Origin: Neptunomonas qingdaonensis
Lineage (GTDB): Bacteria; Pseudomonadota; Gammaproteobacteria; Pseudomonadales; Balneatricaceae
NCBI RefSeq assembly: GCF_900113275.1
Contig: NZ_FOOU01000003.1
Span: 248,001-312,000, forward strand
Direction: 5' to 3'
DNA: 64,000 nucleotides
Part shown: positions 17,091 through 26,334 of the stretch, piece after piece
Position numbering within the stretch: the stretch's first letter is position 1
Layout of the letters: each line of letters starts with the position of its first letter
Translations under genes and position numbers: made by a program
The notes under the pieces: generated by a model
Database searches by the model: none
What the model was told of the DNA's origin: nothing
What the model saw: only the letters and a program-made list of their open reading frames with translations

Positions 17091-18899
17091 TCAAGTCGGC
17101 AGAACTGCTATCTCGCGCTGTTGTTGCTGCACTTGCCATAGCTGGGCGTAACGCCCGTTATCGGCCAGTAGTTGCTGGTGACTACCTTGCTCGACAATCT
17201 TGCCATGATCCAATACAACGATTTTATCCGCATCCACAATGGTCGAGAGACGGTGGGCGATAACCAAGCTGGTGTGGTCGGTCGCTATCTCCCTGATAGC
17301 CGCCAGAATCGACTGCTCAGAGCGGCTATCCAGCGACGAAGTTGCTTCATCAAATACCATAATCGGCGGTCGTTTCAGAATCGCACGTGCAATGGCTACC
17401 CGTTGCTTTTCACCCCCTGAAAGTTTTAATCCTCTTTCGCCCACAATGGTGTCAGCTCCCTGAGGGAGTTCGTTAATAAAGTTTTCCAGATAGGCCATTC
17501 TGATCGCTTCGCTCACCTCGGCATCGCTGGCTTCTGGGCGACCATAACGTACATTTTCAAAGATAGAATCATTGAACAATACTGTGTCTTGCGGAACGAT
17601 ACCGATAGCTTTGCGCAGCGAGAGTTGGCTGACGCTATGGATATCCTGGCCATCAATACTAATGCTGCCCGTGCTGGGGTCGTAAAAACGAAAGAGTAAT
17701 TTAACCAGTGTGGATTTTCCTGCACCACTGGCACCCACGACTGCTACTTTTTGCCCCGGCTCAATGCTGAAACTGACGTTTTTAAGAATAGGGCGCTCTT
17801 TAGCATAATAAAAAGAAACGTCGTTGAAGCTGATTCTGCCTTTGCTTAAGACCAATTCAGTTGCATTCTCGACATCGCTAACTTTAGGTGTGACGGCTAA
17901 CAGCTCAAACATTTTTTCAATGCTGGCCATGGATCCTTTAATTTCGCGATAGACAAATCCAAGAAAATTAAGCGGCATAAACAGCTGGATCATAAAGGCG
18001 TTGACCAGCACAAAATCTCCCAGCGTCATCGCTCCCGCACTGACCCGAACTGCCGCCAGCCACATCATGCTGGTTGTGGCCGTTGCAATGATAAGGGCTT
18101 GTCCGGCGTTGAGTGTAAACAGCGACAGCCGATTTTTGCGGCGAGCCAGCTCCCATTTTCTCAATTCGCTGTCGTAGCGGTTGGCCTCGAATGCTTCGTT
18201 CGTAAAGTATTTAACTGTTTCGTAGTTGAGCAAGCTGTCAATGGCACGTGTATTAGAGGCGGAGTCAGCCATGTTGGCTTCGCGTACAAACTTAGTGCGC
18301 CACTCCGTAGTAACAATCGAGAACACGATGTAGACAACGATAGATACCAGGGTGATCAGGGCGAAGCTGATACCATAGTTATAAAAAAGTATGCCGATCA
18401 CCATAATAATTTCGAGCAGTGTCGGCCCAATATTGAAGATGAAAAAGCGCATCAAAAAACTGATGCCATTAGTTCCCCTGTCAATATCCCGTGAAATCCC
18501 GCCGGTTTGGCGATTCAGGTGGAAATCAAGGTCCAAGGCATGCATATGCTGAAAAACCTGCAAGCCGAGACGCCGCATCGCTCTTTCGGTGACGCGCCCA
18601 AAAACGGTATCACGTATCTCACCGAGTAAGACATTTAACAAACGCGCCAGACCATAAGCGAGAAGCAAACCAACGGGAACAAGCACCAGTCGGGCGTCTG
18701 GCAACGTTGAGGCTTCGAGCGTATCAACAATATGTTTGAGTAAGAATGGCCCGGTGACACTGGCAATTTTTGCCAGTATCAGGCATCCCAATGCGATGAA
18801 GATACGTTGCTTGTATTCGAGCAGGTAGGGCCAGATGATTTTCAGGACATGCCAATTCAAAGAAGTGTCGGGTTGATCAGAAAATCGGCCGTGTCGCAT
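17091..18899 (-). CDS. Atm1/HMT-type ABC exporter (heavy-metal/glutathione-conjugate class)
   Basis: A 602-residue half-transporter. Membrane helices occupy the first ~320 residues, and QVFQHMHALDLDFHLNRQTGGISRDIDRG is the Atm1/ABCB7-type coupling-helix region. The ATPase part has Walker A GASGAGKST, signature LSGGEKQRVAIARA and Walker B IMVFDEATSSLD. Bacterial Atm1 proteins export glutathione-bound metals or related thiol compounds from the cytosol. The substrate here is not deducible. It is convergent with lhgO; an inverted repeat GTTCTGC/GCAGAAC (17080-17105) overlaps its stop and may end the transcript. Confidence 0.8.
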   Translation of the reverse strand: MRHGRFSDQPDTSLNWHVLKIIWPYLLEYKQRIFIALGCLILAKIASVTGPFLLKHIVDTLEASTLPDARLVLVPVGLLLAYGLARLLNVLLGEIRDTVFGRVTERAMRRLGLQVFQHMHALDLDFHLNRQTGGISRDIDRGTNGISFLMRFFIFNIGPTLLEIIMVIGILFYNYGISFALITLVSIVVYIVFSIVTTEWRTKFVREANMADSASNTRAIDSLLNYETVKYFTNEAFEANRYDSELRKWELARRKNRLSLFTLNAGQALIIATATTSMMWLAAVRVSAGAMTLGDFVLVNAFMIQLFMPLNFLGFVYREIKGSMASIEKMFELLAVTPKVSDVENATELVLSKGRISFNDVSFYYAKERPILKNVSFSIEPGQKVAVVGASGAGKSTLVKLLFRFYDPSTGSISIDGQDIHSVSQLSLRKAIGIVPQDTVLFNDSIFENVRYGRPEASDAEVSEAIRMAYLENFINELPQGADTIVGERGLKLSGGEKQRVAIARAILKRPPIMVFDEATSSLDSRSEQSILAAIREIATDHTSLVIAHRLSTIVDADKIVVLDHGKIVEQGSHQQLLADNGRYAQLWQVQQQQREIAVLPT

Positions 18900-19040
18900 A
18901 GAAAGTCTCGTCGGGTCAGCTAATAATTAGGTTCATAAATTGCTGCATAAATAGCTGTTTAAGCAGGCACATCAGATATGAATGAGGCGCTGTTGGTTAT
19001 CTATTACAGCATGCATTCAGCTTGTCTGAAAGAAGAAACC

Positions 19041-19625
19041 TTACCCCCTGGGTTCACGAGCCATGGTGTAAAACTCTGTATTTGCCTGCATGTTGGTCAC
19101 GATCGCCATTCTGTTTGATAAGCCGAAAAACGCGGTGATGCCGGTGATGTCTAAAATATCCTCATCATCATATCCGTGCTCTTTCAGCGTCGCATAATCT
19201 GAATCCTGAATTAGCTCTGGCGTTCGGGAGAGTTTCAGAGAAAATGACAGCATGGCTTTCTGACGAGGGCTGATAGGCGCATGCAGGTAATTGACCGCTA
19301 TCTGATCTGCCAATAAGGGTTCTTTTGCGAAGACGCGCAGCAGGGCGCCGTGCGCGACTACACAATACTGGCATCCATTGGCTGCGCTGGTGGCAACAAT
19401 AATCATCTCCTTTTCTGCTGGGGTTAATGTACTTTCCTCCCTTTCCATGATGGCATCGTGATAGGCAAAAAAGGCTCTGAACTCTGCCGGGCGGTGTGCC
19501 AGGGTTAAAAATACATTGGGGATGAATTTAGCTTTTTCCTGAACCGCCAGAATGCGTTGACGAATGTCATCAGGAAGGCTGTCTAAGCTGGGTACAGGGT
19601 ATCGGCTTATGGGTGGGTTGCTCAT
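19041..19625 (-). CDS. AhpD-like peroxidase-related protein
   Basis: A 194-residue member of the carboxymuconolactone decarboxylase/AhpD fold. It has the redox pair in GCQYCVVAHG (CxxC followed by a conserved His), as in the family annotated as uncharacterised peroxidase-related enzymes. It probably reduces peroxides with a thiol or lipoyl partner in the cytosol (family inference). It stands alone, upstream of a promoter region shared with the divergent MCE operon. Confidence 0.8.
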   Translation of the reverse strand: MSNPPISRYPVPSLDSLPDDIRQRILAVQEKAKFIPNVFLTLAHRPAEFRAFFAYHDAIMEREESTLTPAEKEMIIVATSAANGCQYCVVAHGALLRVFAKEPLLADQIAVNYLHAPISPRQKAMLSFSLKLSRTPELIQDSDYATLKEHGYDDEDILDITGITAFFGLSNRMAIVTNMQANTEFYTMAREPRG

Positions 19626-19733
19626 GTTTAGTCTCCACTGACTTTATTCTGTTGTATTATTTGATTAGTCTAACTTTATAGATCAATAATAATTAGTCAA
19701 AAAAGGGCCATTAATCATGCAAGATCGGCCAAT

Positions 19734-19931
19734 ATGTACAAAATACCCGGCTTAGCCTGTGATGAGTGCCGTTTAGTCTCGCGTCCGGGAGAGTCGGTTA
19801 CCTGTTCTAATGGCTTGCGTTTGCAGCCAGGTCATAGACTGGATGATCTGGTTGATGCCGATCTGTTCATTGTGCAGGGTATTTCAACGAGCAAATACAA
19901 GAAAGCCGACCAGCAGCGGGTGGTAAACTGA
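19734..19931 (+). pseudogene. Fragment of a DJ-1/PfpI-type domain (probable remnant of an AraC-family regulator)
   Basis: A 65-codon frame. The residues VSRPGESVTCSNGLRLQPG and LDDLVDADLFIVQGI match the N-terminal strand pattern of the amidotransferase-like domain of GlxA/FtrA regulators (a conserved 'G..V..S.GL.L.PD..L.....DL..V.G' rhythm). The start of that domain, the rest of it and the helix-turn-helix part are missing. An ATG at 19717 is in another frame, which suggests decay. The stop TGA overlaps the ATG of the next gene (TGATG), so it might still be translated as a coupled leader. Confidence 0.5.
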
Positions 19932-21082
19932 TGACGTCTTGCCAGGCAGATGCCGCCAATATCGTATTTGATAAAAGCACTGATGGAAGTATTACCCTCA
20001 CCAGCAGCGGTAGCTGGACAGTTAATGCGTTGGATAATGTGGCTGCTGTTCTTGAGCAGGCCGTTAAAAAATACAGCCATGACATTATCTGCTGGGAGTT
20101 GTCAGCAGTTGAGCGCTATGACTCGGCTGGCATGGCACTTTTTATTCATTATTATGATCAGTTAATAACGCAGCAGTGCGCCATAGAGCTTATAGGTGCG
20201 ACTCAGCAACACCAGGACATGTACCGGTTATTGCGTCGTTATATACAGGAAGATAAAACACCTGCACCCGCCTTGTCTTTTCGGCTATTACAACCCTTAC
20301 ATAATATTGGTAAAGCCAGCGTAGCTTTTGTACAGGACATAATGGCTTTTCTGGCGTTTGTTGGTGAAAGCTTTATCAGTTTTTTGTATGCGGTCAGGCA
20401 TCCGGGTTCCATTCGTGGTGGCGCCATTGTTAAGCATATCGAAGAGGCGGGTGTGCGAGCCTTGCCCATTGTAGCGCTCACCAGCTTTTTAATTGGGGTG
20501 GTGATCGCTTATCAGGGGGCCGTTCAGTTAGAAAAATTTGGTGCCAACATATTTATCGTCGATATGATTGGCTTATCCATTACACGTGAATTAGCGCCGT
20601 TGATTACGGCGATTGTCGTCGCGGGTCGAACCGGATCTTCCTATACCGCCCAGCTTGGCGTGATGAAGATAACTGATGAAATTGATGCGATGCGCACGAT
20701 GGGGTTTGAGCCGCATCGCTTTCTGGTGCTTCCGCGCATTTTTGCGTTAATGATTACCTTGCCTTTGCTGATATTCTTTGCCGATCTTATCGGTATTCTT
20801 GCCGGGATGTTTATCTCCCATCTACACCTCAATCTTTCCTATACTGAGTTTTTTAACCGTTTACAAACGGTGCTGGAAGTAAAACATGTGTGGATTGGTA
20901 TTTTGAAAGGGCCTTTTTTTGCGTGGTTGATTGCTGCAGTAGGGTGTTTTCGAGGGTTTCAGGTTTCTAAAAATACGGACAGTATTGGTCGCTATACGAC
21001 GATGAGTGTGGTGAATGCTATTTTTCTTGTGATCGCCTGTGACGCGCTATTTTCAGTGATTTTTACGGAGTTAGGCATTTGA
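19931..21082 (+). CDS. MCE-system ABC permease with N-terminal STAS domain (MlaE-like)
   Basis: A 383-residue protein. Residues ~1-110 form a STAS-like domain (ICWELSAVERYDSAGMALFIHYYD), and the rest is a MlaE-type permease with about five membrane helices and the conserved RELAPLITAIVVAGRTGSSYTAQLG segment. It forms the inner-membrane channel of a phospholipid or hydrophobic-substrate transporter with the three following genes. In E. coli MlaE and MlaB (STAS) are separate proteins; here they are one chain. The start overlaps the preceding stop. Confidence 0.88.
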   Translation: MTSCQADAANIVFDKSTDGSITLTSSGSWTVNALDNVAAVLEQAVKKYSHDIICWELSAVERYDSAGMALFIHYYDQLITQQCAIELIGATQQHQDMYRLLRRYIQEDKTPAPALSFRLLQPLHNIGKASVAFVQDIMAFLAFVGESFISFLYAVRHPGSIRGGAIVKHIEEAGVRALPIVALTSFLIGVVIAYQGAVQLEKFGANIFIVDMIGLSITRELAPLITAIVVAGRTGSSYTAQLGVMKITDEIDAMRTMGFEPHRFLVLPRIFALMITLPLLIFFADLIGILAGMFISHLHLNLSYTEFFNRLQTVLEVKHVWIGILKGPFFAWLIAAVGCFRGFQVSKNTDSIGRYTTMSVVNAIFLVIACDALFSVIFTELGI

Positions 21083-21846
21083 ACAGCAGCGTTATCAGCG
21101 TATCCGAACTGGTCACCATGTTTGGCCAAAGCGTGATTCACGACGGTGTTAATCTGAGTGTACGGCGGGGAGAGATTTATGGGCTGCTCGGTGGTAGTGG
21201 GTCGGGGAAGTCGACGTTGCTCAAAGAGATGATCATGTTGCTGAGGCCTGCTTCCGGCGAAATCAGGGTATTAGATAAAGATTTGTCGACGCTTAGTGTC
21301 GATGAAGCGGCCCAGTTGAGGCGTAGGTGGGGCGTTTTGTTTCAGGGCGGTGCGCTTTATTCATCGTTAACAGTAGAAGAAAATATTGGCATAGGATTAA
21401 AAGAATACACTGACCTTCCGGTGACATTGATTCGGGAAATTGTGCAGATAAAAATTGAAATGGTTGGGTTACCTGCGACAGCCGCACGTCTGTATCCCGC
21501 TGAACTGAGTGGCGGTATGATTAAACGAGTCGCGTTAGCACGTGCGCTATCGATGGATCCTGAGTTGTTATTTTTGGATGAGCCAACATCAGGGCTCGAT
21601 CCCGTTGGCGCAGAAGAGTTTGATAAATTGATTCTTGAGTTGCGGGATATTTTGGGTCTGACTATTGTGATGGTAACGCATGACCTTGATTCAATTTGGA
21701 CAGTGGTCGATCGTTTAGCGGTGTTGGGTGAAAAGAAAGTGGTGGCCGAAGGCTCATTGACGGATGTGCTGGCTAATCAACATCCGATTGTTGGGCAGTT
21801 TTTCAAAGGTGCTCGTGGTCGGATACGGAGTCAACATGGAAAGTAG
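21079..21846 (+). CDS. MCE-system ABC ATPase (MlaF-like)
   Basis: A 255-residue ATPase. Walker A is GGSGSGKST, the signature is LSGGMIKRVALARAL and Walker B is LLFLDEPTSGLDP. The M-I-K after LSGG is typical of MlaF/Ttg2A rather than of other ABC ATPases. The start is TTG, overlapping the permease stop (TTGA), with GGAG about ten bases upstream. It powers the MlaE-like permease. Confidence 0.88.
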   Translation: MNSSVISVSELVTMFGQSVIHDGVNLSVRRGEIYGLLGGSGSGKSTLLKEMIMLLRPASGEIRVLDKDLSTLSVDEAAQLRRRWGVLFQGGALYSSLTVEENIGIGLKEYTDLPVTLIREIVQIKIEMVGLPATAARLYPAELSGGMIKRVALARALSMDPELLFLDEPTSGLDPVGAEEFDKLILELRDILGLTIVMVTHDLDSIWTVVDRLAVLGEKKVVAEGSLTDVLANQHPIVGQFFKGARGRIRSQHGK

Positions 21847-22735
21847 GATCAATTACACACTGGTGGGGTTGTTTGTTGTGCTTTTGTTTGCCGGATTAAT
21901 CATATTTGCTTTTTGGTTAGGTAAATATGGCGGTCAGCAGCAAGCGGATTACTATCATGTTTATATGAAAGAATCAGTGGCCGGCTTGAGTACTGATTCG
22001 TCGGTTAAATACCGGGGTGTTGATGTGGGGGTGGTTGAGACAATAGGGCTGAACCCGGACAATTCAGAACAGGTCTTTTTGTTGCTAAGAGTTGACCAGA
22101 ATACGCCGGTGAAGGTTGATACTGTCGCTACCCTTAAATCATTCGGGTTAACGGGGTTAGTCTATGTAGAGTTGGAGGGCGGCAGTAAAGATGCTCCATT
22201 GCTGACAGCCTCTGGTAATAGCAGCATTGCAGAAATCCCGGCACGTACTTCCACGTTTGAGCGCTTTTCCGAGTCGTTAACGCAGTTAACTGACAAAACC
22301 GTACTGGCTTTAGATAAGTTTGATCGCTTGTTAAGTGATGAAAACCTTAATCATGTCAACAGTATCCTTATTGAAACGAAGGCGCTGGCTGAAGAATTTA
22401 ATGCCCAGTTGCGCGGCCTTACGGGTCTGATTGATGGCGGAAAGCGCATGGGGCAAAGTGCTTCTCAGGCATTTGATCAGATCAAGCTAGTATCCGCCCG
22501 CGTTAAAAAAATGGCCGAAGGGGTAGAGAAGAGTTCTGCTCAGTTAAGTTCTAGTATCCGCGTGGATGTACATAAGAGCTTAGAGTCTTTCAATCAGGTG
22601 TTATACGAATTGAACATTCTTGCGGGTGATTTGCAAAGAACAACGGAGGTGATCGAAGCGAGCCCTGCTGATCTTTTATTCAAACGCTCTACCCCAAAAC
22701 CAGGGCCTGGAGAGCAGGGCTATAATGAAAAATAG
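21836..22735 (+). CDS. MCE-domain substrate-binding protein (MlaD-like)
   Basis: The start is set at ATG 21836, inside the end of the ATPase gene, giving 299 residues. One N-terminal membrane anchor (YTLVGLFVVLLFAGLIIFAFWLG) is followed by one MCE domain (VKYRGVDVGVVETIGL, LKSFGLTGLVYVELEGG) and a long helical tail. The protein is periplasmic and anchored in the inner membrane; MCE rings carry lipids between the membranes. An upstream in-frame start at 21764 would overlap the ATPase by 83 bases and hide the anchor, so it is unlikely. Confidence 0.88.
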   Translation: MESRINYTLVGLFVVLLFAGLIIFAFWLGKYGGQQQADYYHVYMKESVAGLSTDSSVKYRGVDVGVVETIGLNPDNSEQVFLLLRVDQNTPVKVDTVATLKSFGLTGLVYVELEGGSKDAPLLTASGNSSIAEIPARTSTFERFSESLTQLTDKTVLALDKFDRLLSDENLNHVNSILIETKALAEEFNAQLRGLTGLIDGGKRMGQSASQAFDQIKLVSARVKKMAEGVEKSSAQLSSSIRVDVHKSLESFNQVLYELNILAGDLQRTTEVIEASPADLLFKRSTPKPGPGEQGYNEK

Positions 22736-23405
22736 TCGCGTTTTGATCTATCTATCCTTGGTGTTTCTGTTGTCGGGGTGTGCTCTTAAGCCTCTTCCTG
22801 CAGTCGATATCTATACGGTCGCGCCAAAAACGCCTGATCAAATAGATAACGAAACTCAAACAGCAAGGCAGCCACAACGTTCTATTACTCTCAAACTTGC
22901 CCCGATGCAGGGCGTAAGATCTTTTAGTGCAACTGATATTACTTATAGCGACGGGCGACATGGTCGAAATAAGTATGCTTATAGTCGCTGGAGTGATGCA
23001 CCGGTAAGATTAATGCAAACCTATATTCAGGTTGTCTTGGAACAAAGTAAGCAGTTTCTGGCGGTTGTGCCGTCTACATCAGTTTCGGACAGTGATTATT
23101 TACTGGAAAGCGTGATGTTAGATTTCAGTCATCACTTTAAAGAAGCAAATGACTCGCAAAAAGGGGCAGAGCAAAGTGGTTTACAAGAAAGTAATTCACA
23201 ACAGGGTGTATCAGAAGGCGTGATAAGGATGCATTTTTATCTGATCAACTCCCGCACTAAAAAAATGATAGCCGGGAGGGAGTTTATAACGATTGTGCCG
23301 GCATTGAGTAATGACGCGGCCGGTGCGGCGATAGCGCTTAATGAAGGGGCGAGTAACATTGTCCGCGACCTTGCTTTATGGGTAGCTGAGCAGCGCTTGC
23401 GGTAA
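22725..23405 (+). CDS. ABC-type transport auxiliary lipoprotein (PqiC-like)
   Basis: A 226-residue lipoprotein. The signal and lipobox LVFLLSGC put the mature Cys at residue 19. The body matches the ABC_trans_aux/DUF330 family (LKLAPMQGVRSFSATDITYSDGRH, RLMQTYIQVVLEQS). Such lipoproteins are the outer-membrane partner of MCE transporters (PqiC in E. coli). It overlaps the MCE gene by 11 bases, which completes a four-gene operon. Confidence 0.85.
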   Translation: MKNSRVLIYLSLVFLLSGCALKPLPAVDIYTVAPKTPDQIDNETQTARQPQRSITLKLAPMQGVRSFSATDITYSDGRHGRNKYAYSRWSDAPVRLMQTYIQVVLEQSKQFLAVVPSTSVSDSDYLLESVMLDFSHHFKEANDSQKGAEQSGLQESNSQQGVSEGVIRMHFYLINSRTKKMIAGREFITIVPALSNDAAGAAIALNEGASNIVRDLALWVAEQRLR

Positions 23406-23567
23406 TTGGAAAAGGTAAAAAAACTCATATGTCGTTATTTGGTAACATAAATGTATTTTTTGCTTTTTATCGACTAGAGTGAGGTCAATACTATAAATAA
23501 AACAGATGTATAGTTGCTGCGAGAGAAAAATGGAACTTTGCGCTTCAGAGAAAAATCAGGGGTGGTT

Positions 23568-24716
23568 ATGCTAAACGCGAGTCGTTTTTCAATATTACTG
23601 ATTACAGATGCTGTTGAAGATCTCAGGTCATTATCTAATCTGATAAAACGTCATTTTGCGCGGTTTTATATCGCAAAAAATGAAGAGGAAGCGCTGTCCA
23701 TTATTGTTGATAAAAAAATCGATGTTCTCCTGATGGGCCTCAAAAATTTACGGGAAAATGAAGTATGTTTTCTGCACTTACTCAGTTCAAAAAAAAATGT
23801 TGATAAAATCCTCTCTCGACGGATTTTGCTTTGCAGTCGCGAGGAGCTGAAAGACGCTTTTTCAATCTGCAACAAGGATGTGTTTGATGATTATTTTATT
23901 GTCCGCCCTTTGTATGATCCTTATCATATTTTACTGCGTTTACGATTTCTGCGTCGCGTAAAAAACAACCGTGATTCAAGAGATATAAATGCCTTCAATT
24001 TAGATGATCTTTGTAACTATTTTGATCAGGTGATGAATTGCCAGGATGTGCTTGATGAAGTCAATCAGGATAGTTATGAAAAGCTATTAACGATTGTTTC
24101 ATTTTCTATGGAGAAAATGAAACAGAATATCCTCAAAAACAGCACCCTGCCCAAGGAACAGCAGAAGCAGATCAGTTCTATCATTGACCATCATGCAGAA
24201 AGTGAACTCATCAAAGAGGTGAGCGCGCATCAGAAAAGCACCCAGCAGCAGCTTCAAGCTGCAGTAAAAGGTGTTGCTGATATTGCTCAATTGAAAAAAG
24301 AAAGATTGGAGCACCCTAAGGCTGCTGCATTTCCCGATAGTAATATTTTGCTGATCGAAAACGATGCGTTAATGCGTGACAATATTAAGGAGAGCCTTGA
24401 CTCGGCAGGCTATAGCGCTCAGGTTTCGAGCAATGCGACACATGCCATTCAGTTAATGCGAACCTGGAAACCGGACATTGTTATGATCGATGTAAAGTTG
24501 CCGGATATGAGCCCGCTTTATGTGATTAATACAATAAAAAATGACTCGCAAATGCGTCATACACGGATTTTGCTGCTGGCAAAAGAGGGGGATAAAGAAA
24601 ACACGCAGGAAGCGATGAAGTTAGGTGTTCATGGAGTGATGCATAAGCCTGTTGATCGGGATATGTTGATTCATAAAGTTAATGATAATCTTAACCTACT
24701 GAAGGCCTCAGGTTAG
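23568..24716 (+). CDS. Double-receiver response-regulator-like protein of unknown role
   Basis: A protein of about 382 residues, with ATG chosen at 23568 after an AGGGGTGG ribosome site. The N-terminal receiver-like domain (FSILLITDAVEDLRSLSNLI) has Gly where the phospho-Asp is expected (VLLMGLKNL). The helical middle carries a glutamine-rich segment. The C-terminal receiver (ILLIENDALMRDNIKESL) keeps its Asp (IVMIDVKLPDM) and Lys (HKPVD). There is no DNA-binding or enzymatic output domain, so it probably works through protein contacts. No histidine kinase gene is nearby. Confidence 0.7.
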   Translation: MLNASRFSILLITDAVEDLRSLSNLIKRHFARFYIAKNEEEALSIIVDKKIDVLLMGLKNLRENEVCFLHLLSSKKNVDKILSRRILLCSREELKDAFSICNKDVFDDYFIVRPLYDPYHILLRLRFLRRVKNNRDSRDINAFNLDDLCNYFDQVMNCQDVLDEVNQDSYEKLLTIVSFSMEKMKQNILKNSTLPKEQQKQISSIIDHHAESELIKEVSAHQKSTQQQLQAAVKGVADIAQLKKERLEHPKAAAFPDSNILLIENDALMRDNIKESLDSAGYSAQVSSNATHAIQLMRTWKPDIVMIDVKLPDMSPLYVINTIKNDSQMRHTRILLLAKEGDKENTQEAMKLGVHGVMHKPVDRDMLIHKVNDNLNLLKASG

Positions 24717-24884
24717 TATTGTCCAAGGCAAATTCGTTAATGCATCTTTGCTTTTAGGATTAAGATTGCTGACGTCTTTGATTCCCCTTCTGTTTTTATC
24801 TATTTCTAAGATTGAATACCCATCGTGGTAATGGTAAATCTGTACCTATTTAATAAATATGCCAAATTAAGGGAAGGTTTGAGA

Positions 24885-26315
24885 ATGCGTGATTTACAGA
24901 AATTCTATATTGATGGCCAATGGGTGGATCCTAAGGGTCATGACTCGTTAGCCGTTATTAATCCTGCAACGGAGGAAGCTATCGCAACTATTCGGTTGGG
25001 TAATAGTGATGATGTTGAGTTAGCGGTGGCGGCTGCACGTAAAGCATTCCCTGGCTTTAGCCAAACCAGCCGTGATGATCGTATCGCCCTGCTGGAAAGA
25101 ATTATTAGCGCCTATAAAAAGCATAGTGATGCACTCGCTGACGCGATTACCAATGAGATGGGCGCGCCTGAGATGTTAGCAAAAAACGCCCAGGTGGCAG
25201 CTGGTTTGGGTCATTTCTATGTGGCTTTGAAATTATTGAAAAATTATTCTTTTGAAGAGGTCATGGGTACCACAAAGGTAGTTAAAGAGCCGATAGGTGT
25301 CTGTGCCTTGATTACGCCCTGGAATTGGCCGCTTAATCAGATCGCCTGTAAAGTCGCGCCGGCCATTGCTGCAGGCTGCACTATGGTATTGAAACCGAGT
25401 GAGGTCGCTCCGCTTTCCGCACATATCTTTGCTGATATCATGCACGAAGCGGGAGTACCGGCGGGCGTATTCAACCTGATAGACGGTGATGGCGTGGGTG
25501 TAGGATCGGCGTTGACACATCATAAAGATGTGGACATGGTTTCATTCACCGGCTCAACACGCGCAGGCACCTTAGTATCGCAAGCGGCAGCCTTAACCGT
25601 TAAGCGCGTGGCACTGGAGTTGGGTGGGAAATCAGCAAATATTATTCTTGATGACGCCGATTTTGAAAAAGCGGTCAGTCGTGGTGTTAAAGGCGTGATG
25701 AATAACAGCGGTCAGTCGTGTAACGCTCTGACGCGCATGTTGGTCCCCGCTAATAAGTTAGAGGAAGTGATTGAGATTGCGCGCCGCACAGCGGCCTCTG
25801 TTATTGCTGGTGATCCGATGGAAGCGACGACGGTAATCGGGCCGGTGGTGAGTCAGGCTCAGTGGAACAAAATTCAGGGCTTAATTGCTCAAGGGATCGA
25901 TGAAGGGGCGGAGCTGGTGTGTGGCGGGCTCGGTAAACCATCAGGATTAGTCAAAGGTTACTTTGTAAAACCGACTGTTTTTGCTCGTGTGACAAATGAC
26001 ATGAGTATTGCACGTGAAGAAGTTTTCGGTCCGGTTCTGAGTATTCTCTCTTATCAGAATGAAGATGAAGCGGTCGCTATTGCCAACGATTCGCCGTATG
26101 GGTTGTCGGGTGGTGTATGGTCTGCTGATCTGGATCGTGCCCGCTCTGTCGCCGCGCGTTTACGTACGGGCATGGTTCATCTGAACGGGGCTGTACTCGA
26201 TGCGAATGCGCCTTTTGGAGGTTATAAACAGTCTGGTATTGGCCGGGAGTGGGGCGCTTATGGGTTGGAAGAGTTTCTCGAAACGAAAGCGTTATTTGGT
26301 TATGATGAGGTCTGA
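24885..26315 (+). CDS. NAD(P)-dependent aldehyde dehydrogenase
   Basis: A 476-residue ALDH from ATG 24885, which follows GGGAAGG and gives the usual family start (MRDLQKFYIDGQWVDP). Visible motifs: ITPWNWPLNQ, the NAD loop FTGSTRAG, the general base Glu in ALELGGKSANI, the catalytic Cys in NNSGQSCNALTR, and EEVFGPVL. It oxidises an aldehyde to the acid. The subclass resembles the DhaS/phenylacetaldehyde-type group, and the substrate cannot be told. A link to aldehydes from amine dehydrogenase is possible but not shown by position. Confidence 0.85.
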   Translation: MRDLQKFYIDGQWVDPKGHDSLAVINPATEEAIATIRLGNSDDVELAVAAARKAFPGFSQTSRDDRIALLERIISAYKKHSDALADAITNEMGAPEMLAKNAQVAAGLGHFYVALKLLKNYSFEEVMGTTKVVKEPIGVCALITPWNWPLNQIACKVAPAIAAGCTMVLKPSEVAPLSAHIFADIMHEAGVPAGVFNLIDGDGVGVGSALTHHKDVDMVSFTGSTRAGTLVSQAAALTVKRVALELGGKSANIILDDADFEKAVSRGVKGVMNNSGQSCNALTRMLVPANKLEEVIEIARRTAASVIAGDPMEATTVIGPVVSQAQWNKIQGLIAQGIDEGAELVCGGLGKPSGLVKGYFVKPTVFARVTNDMSIAREEVFGPVLSILSYQNEDEAVAIANDSPYGLSGGVWSADLDRARSVAARLRTGMVHLNGAVLDANAPFGGYKQSGIGREWGAYGLEEFLETKALFGYDEV

Positions 26316-26334
26316 AAAATAACCGGATCACACG

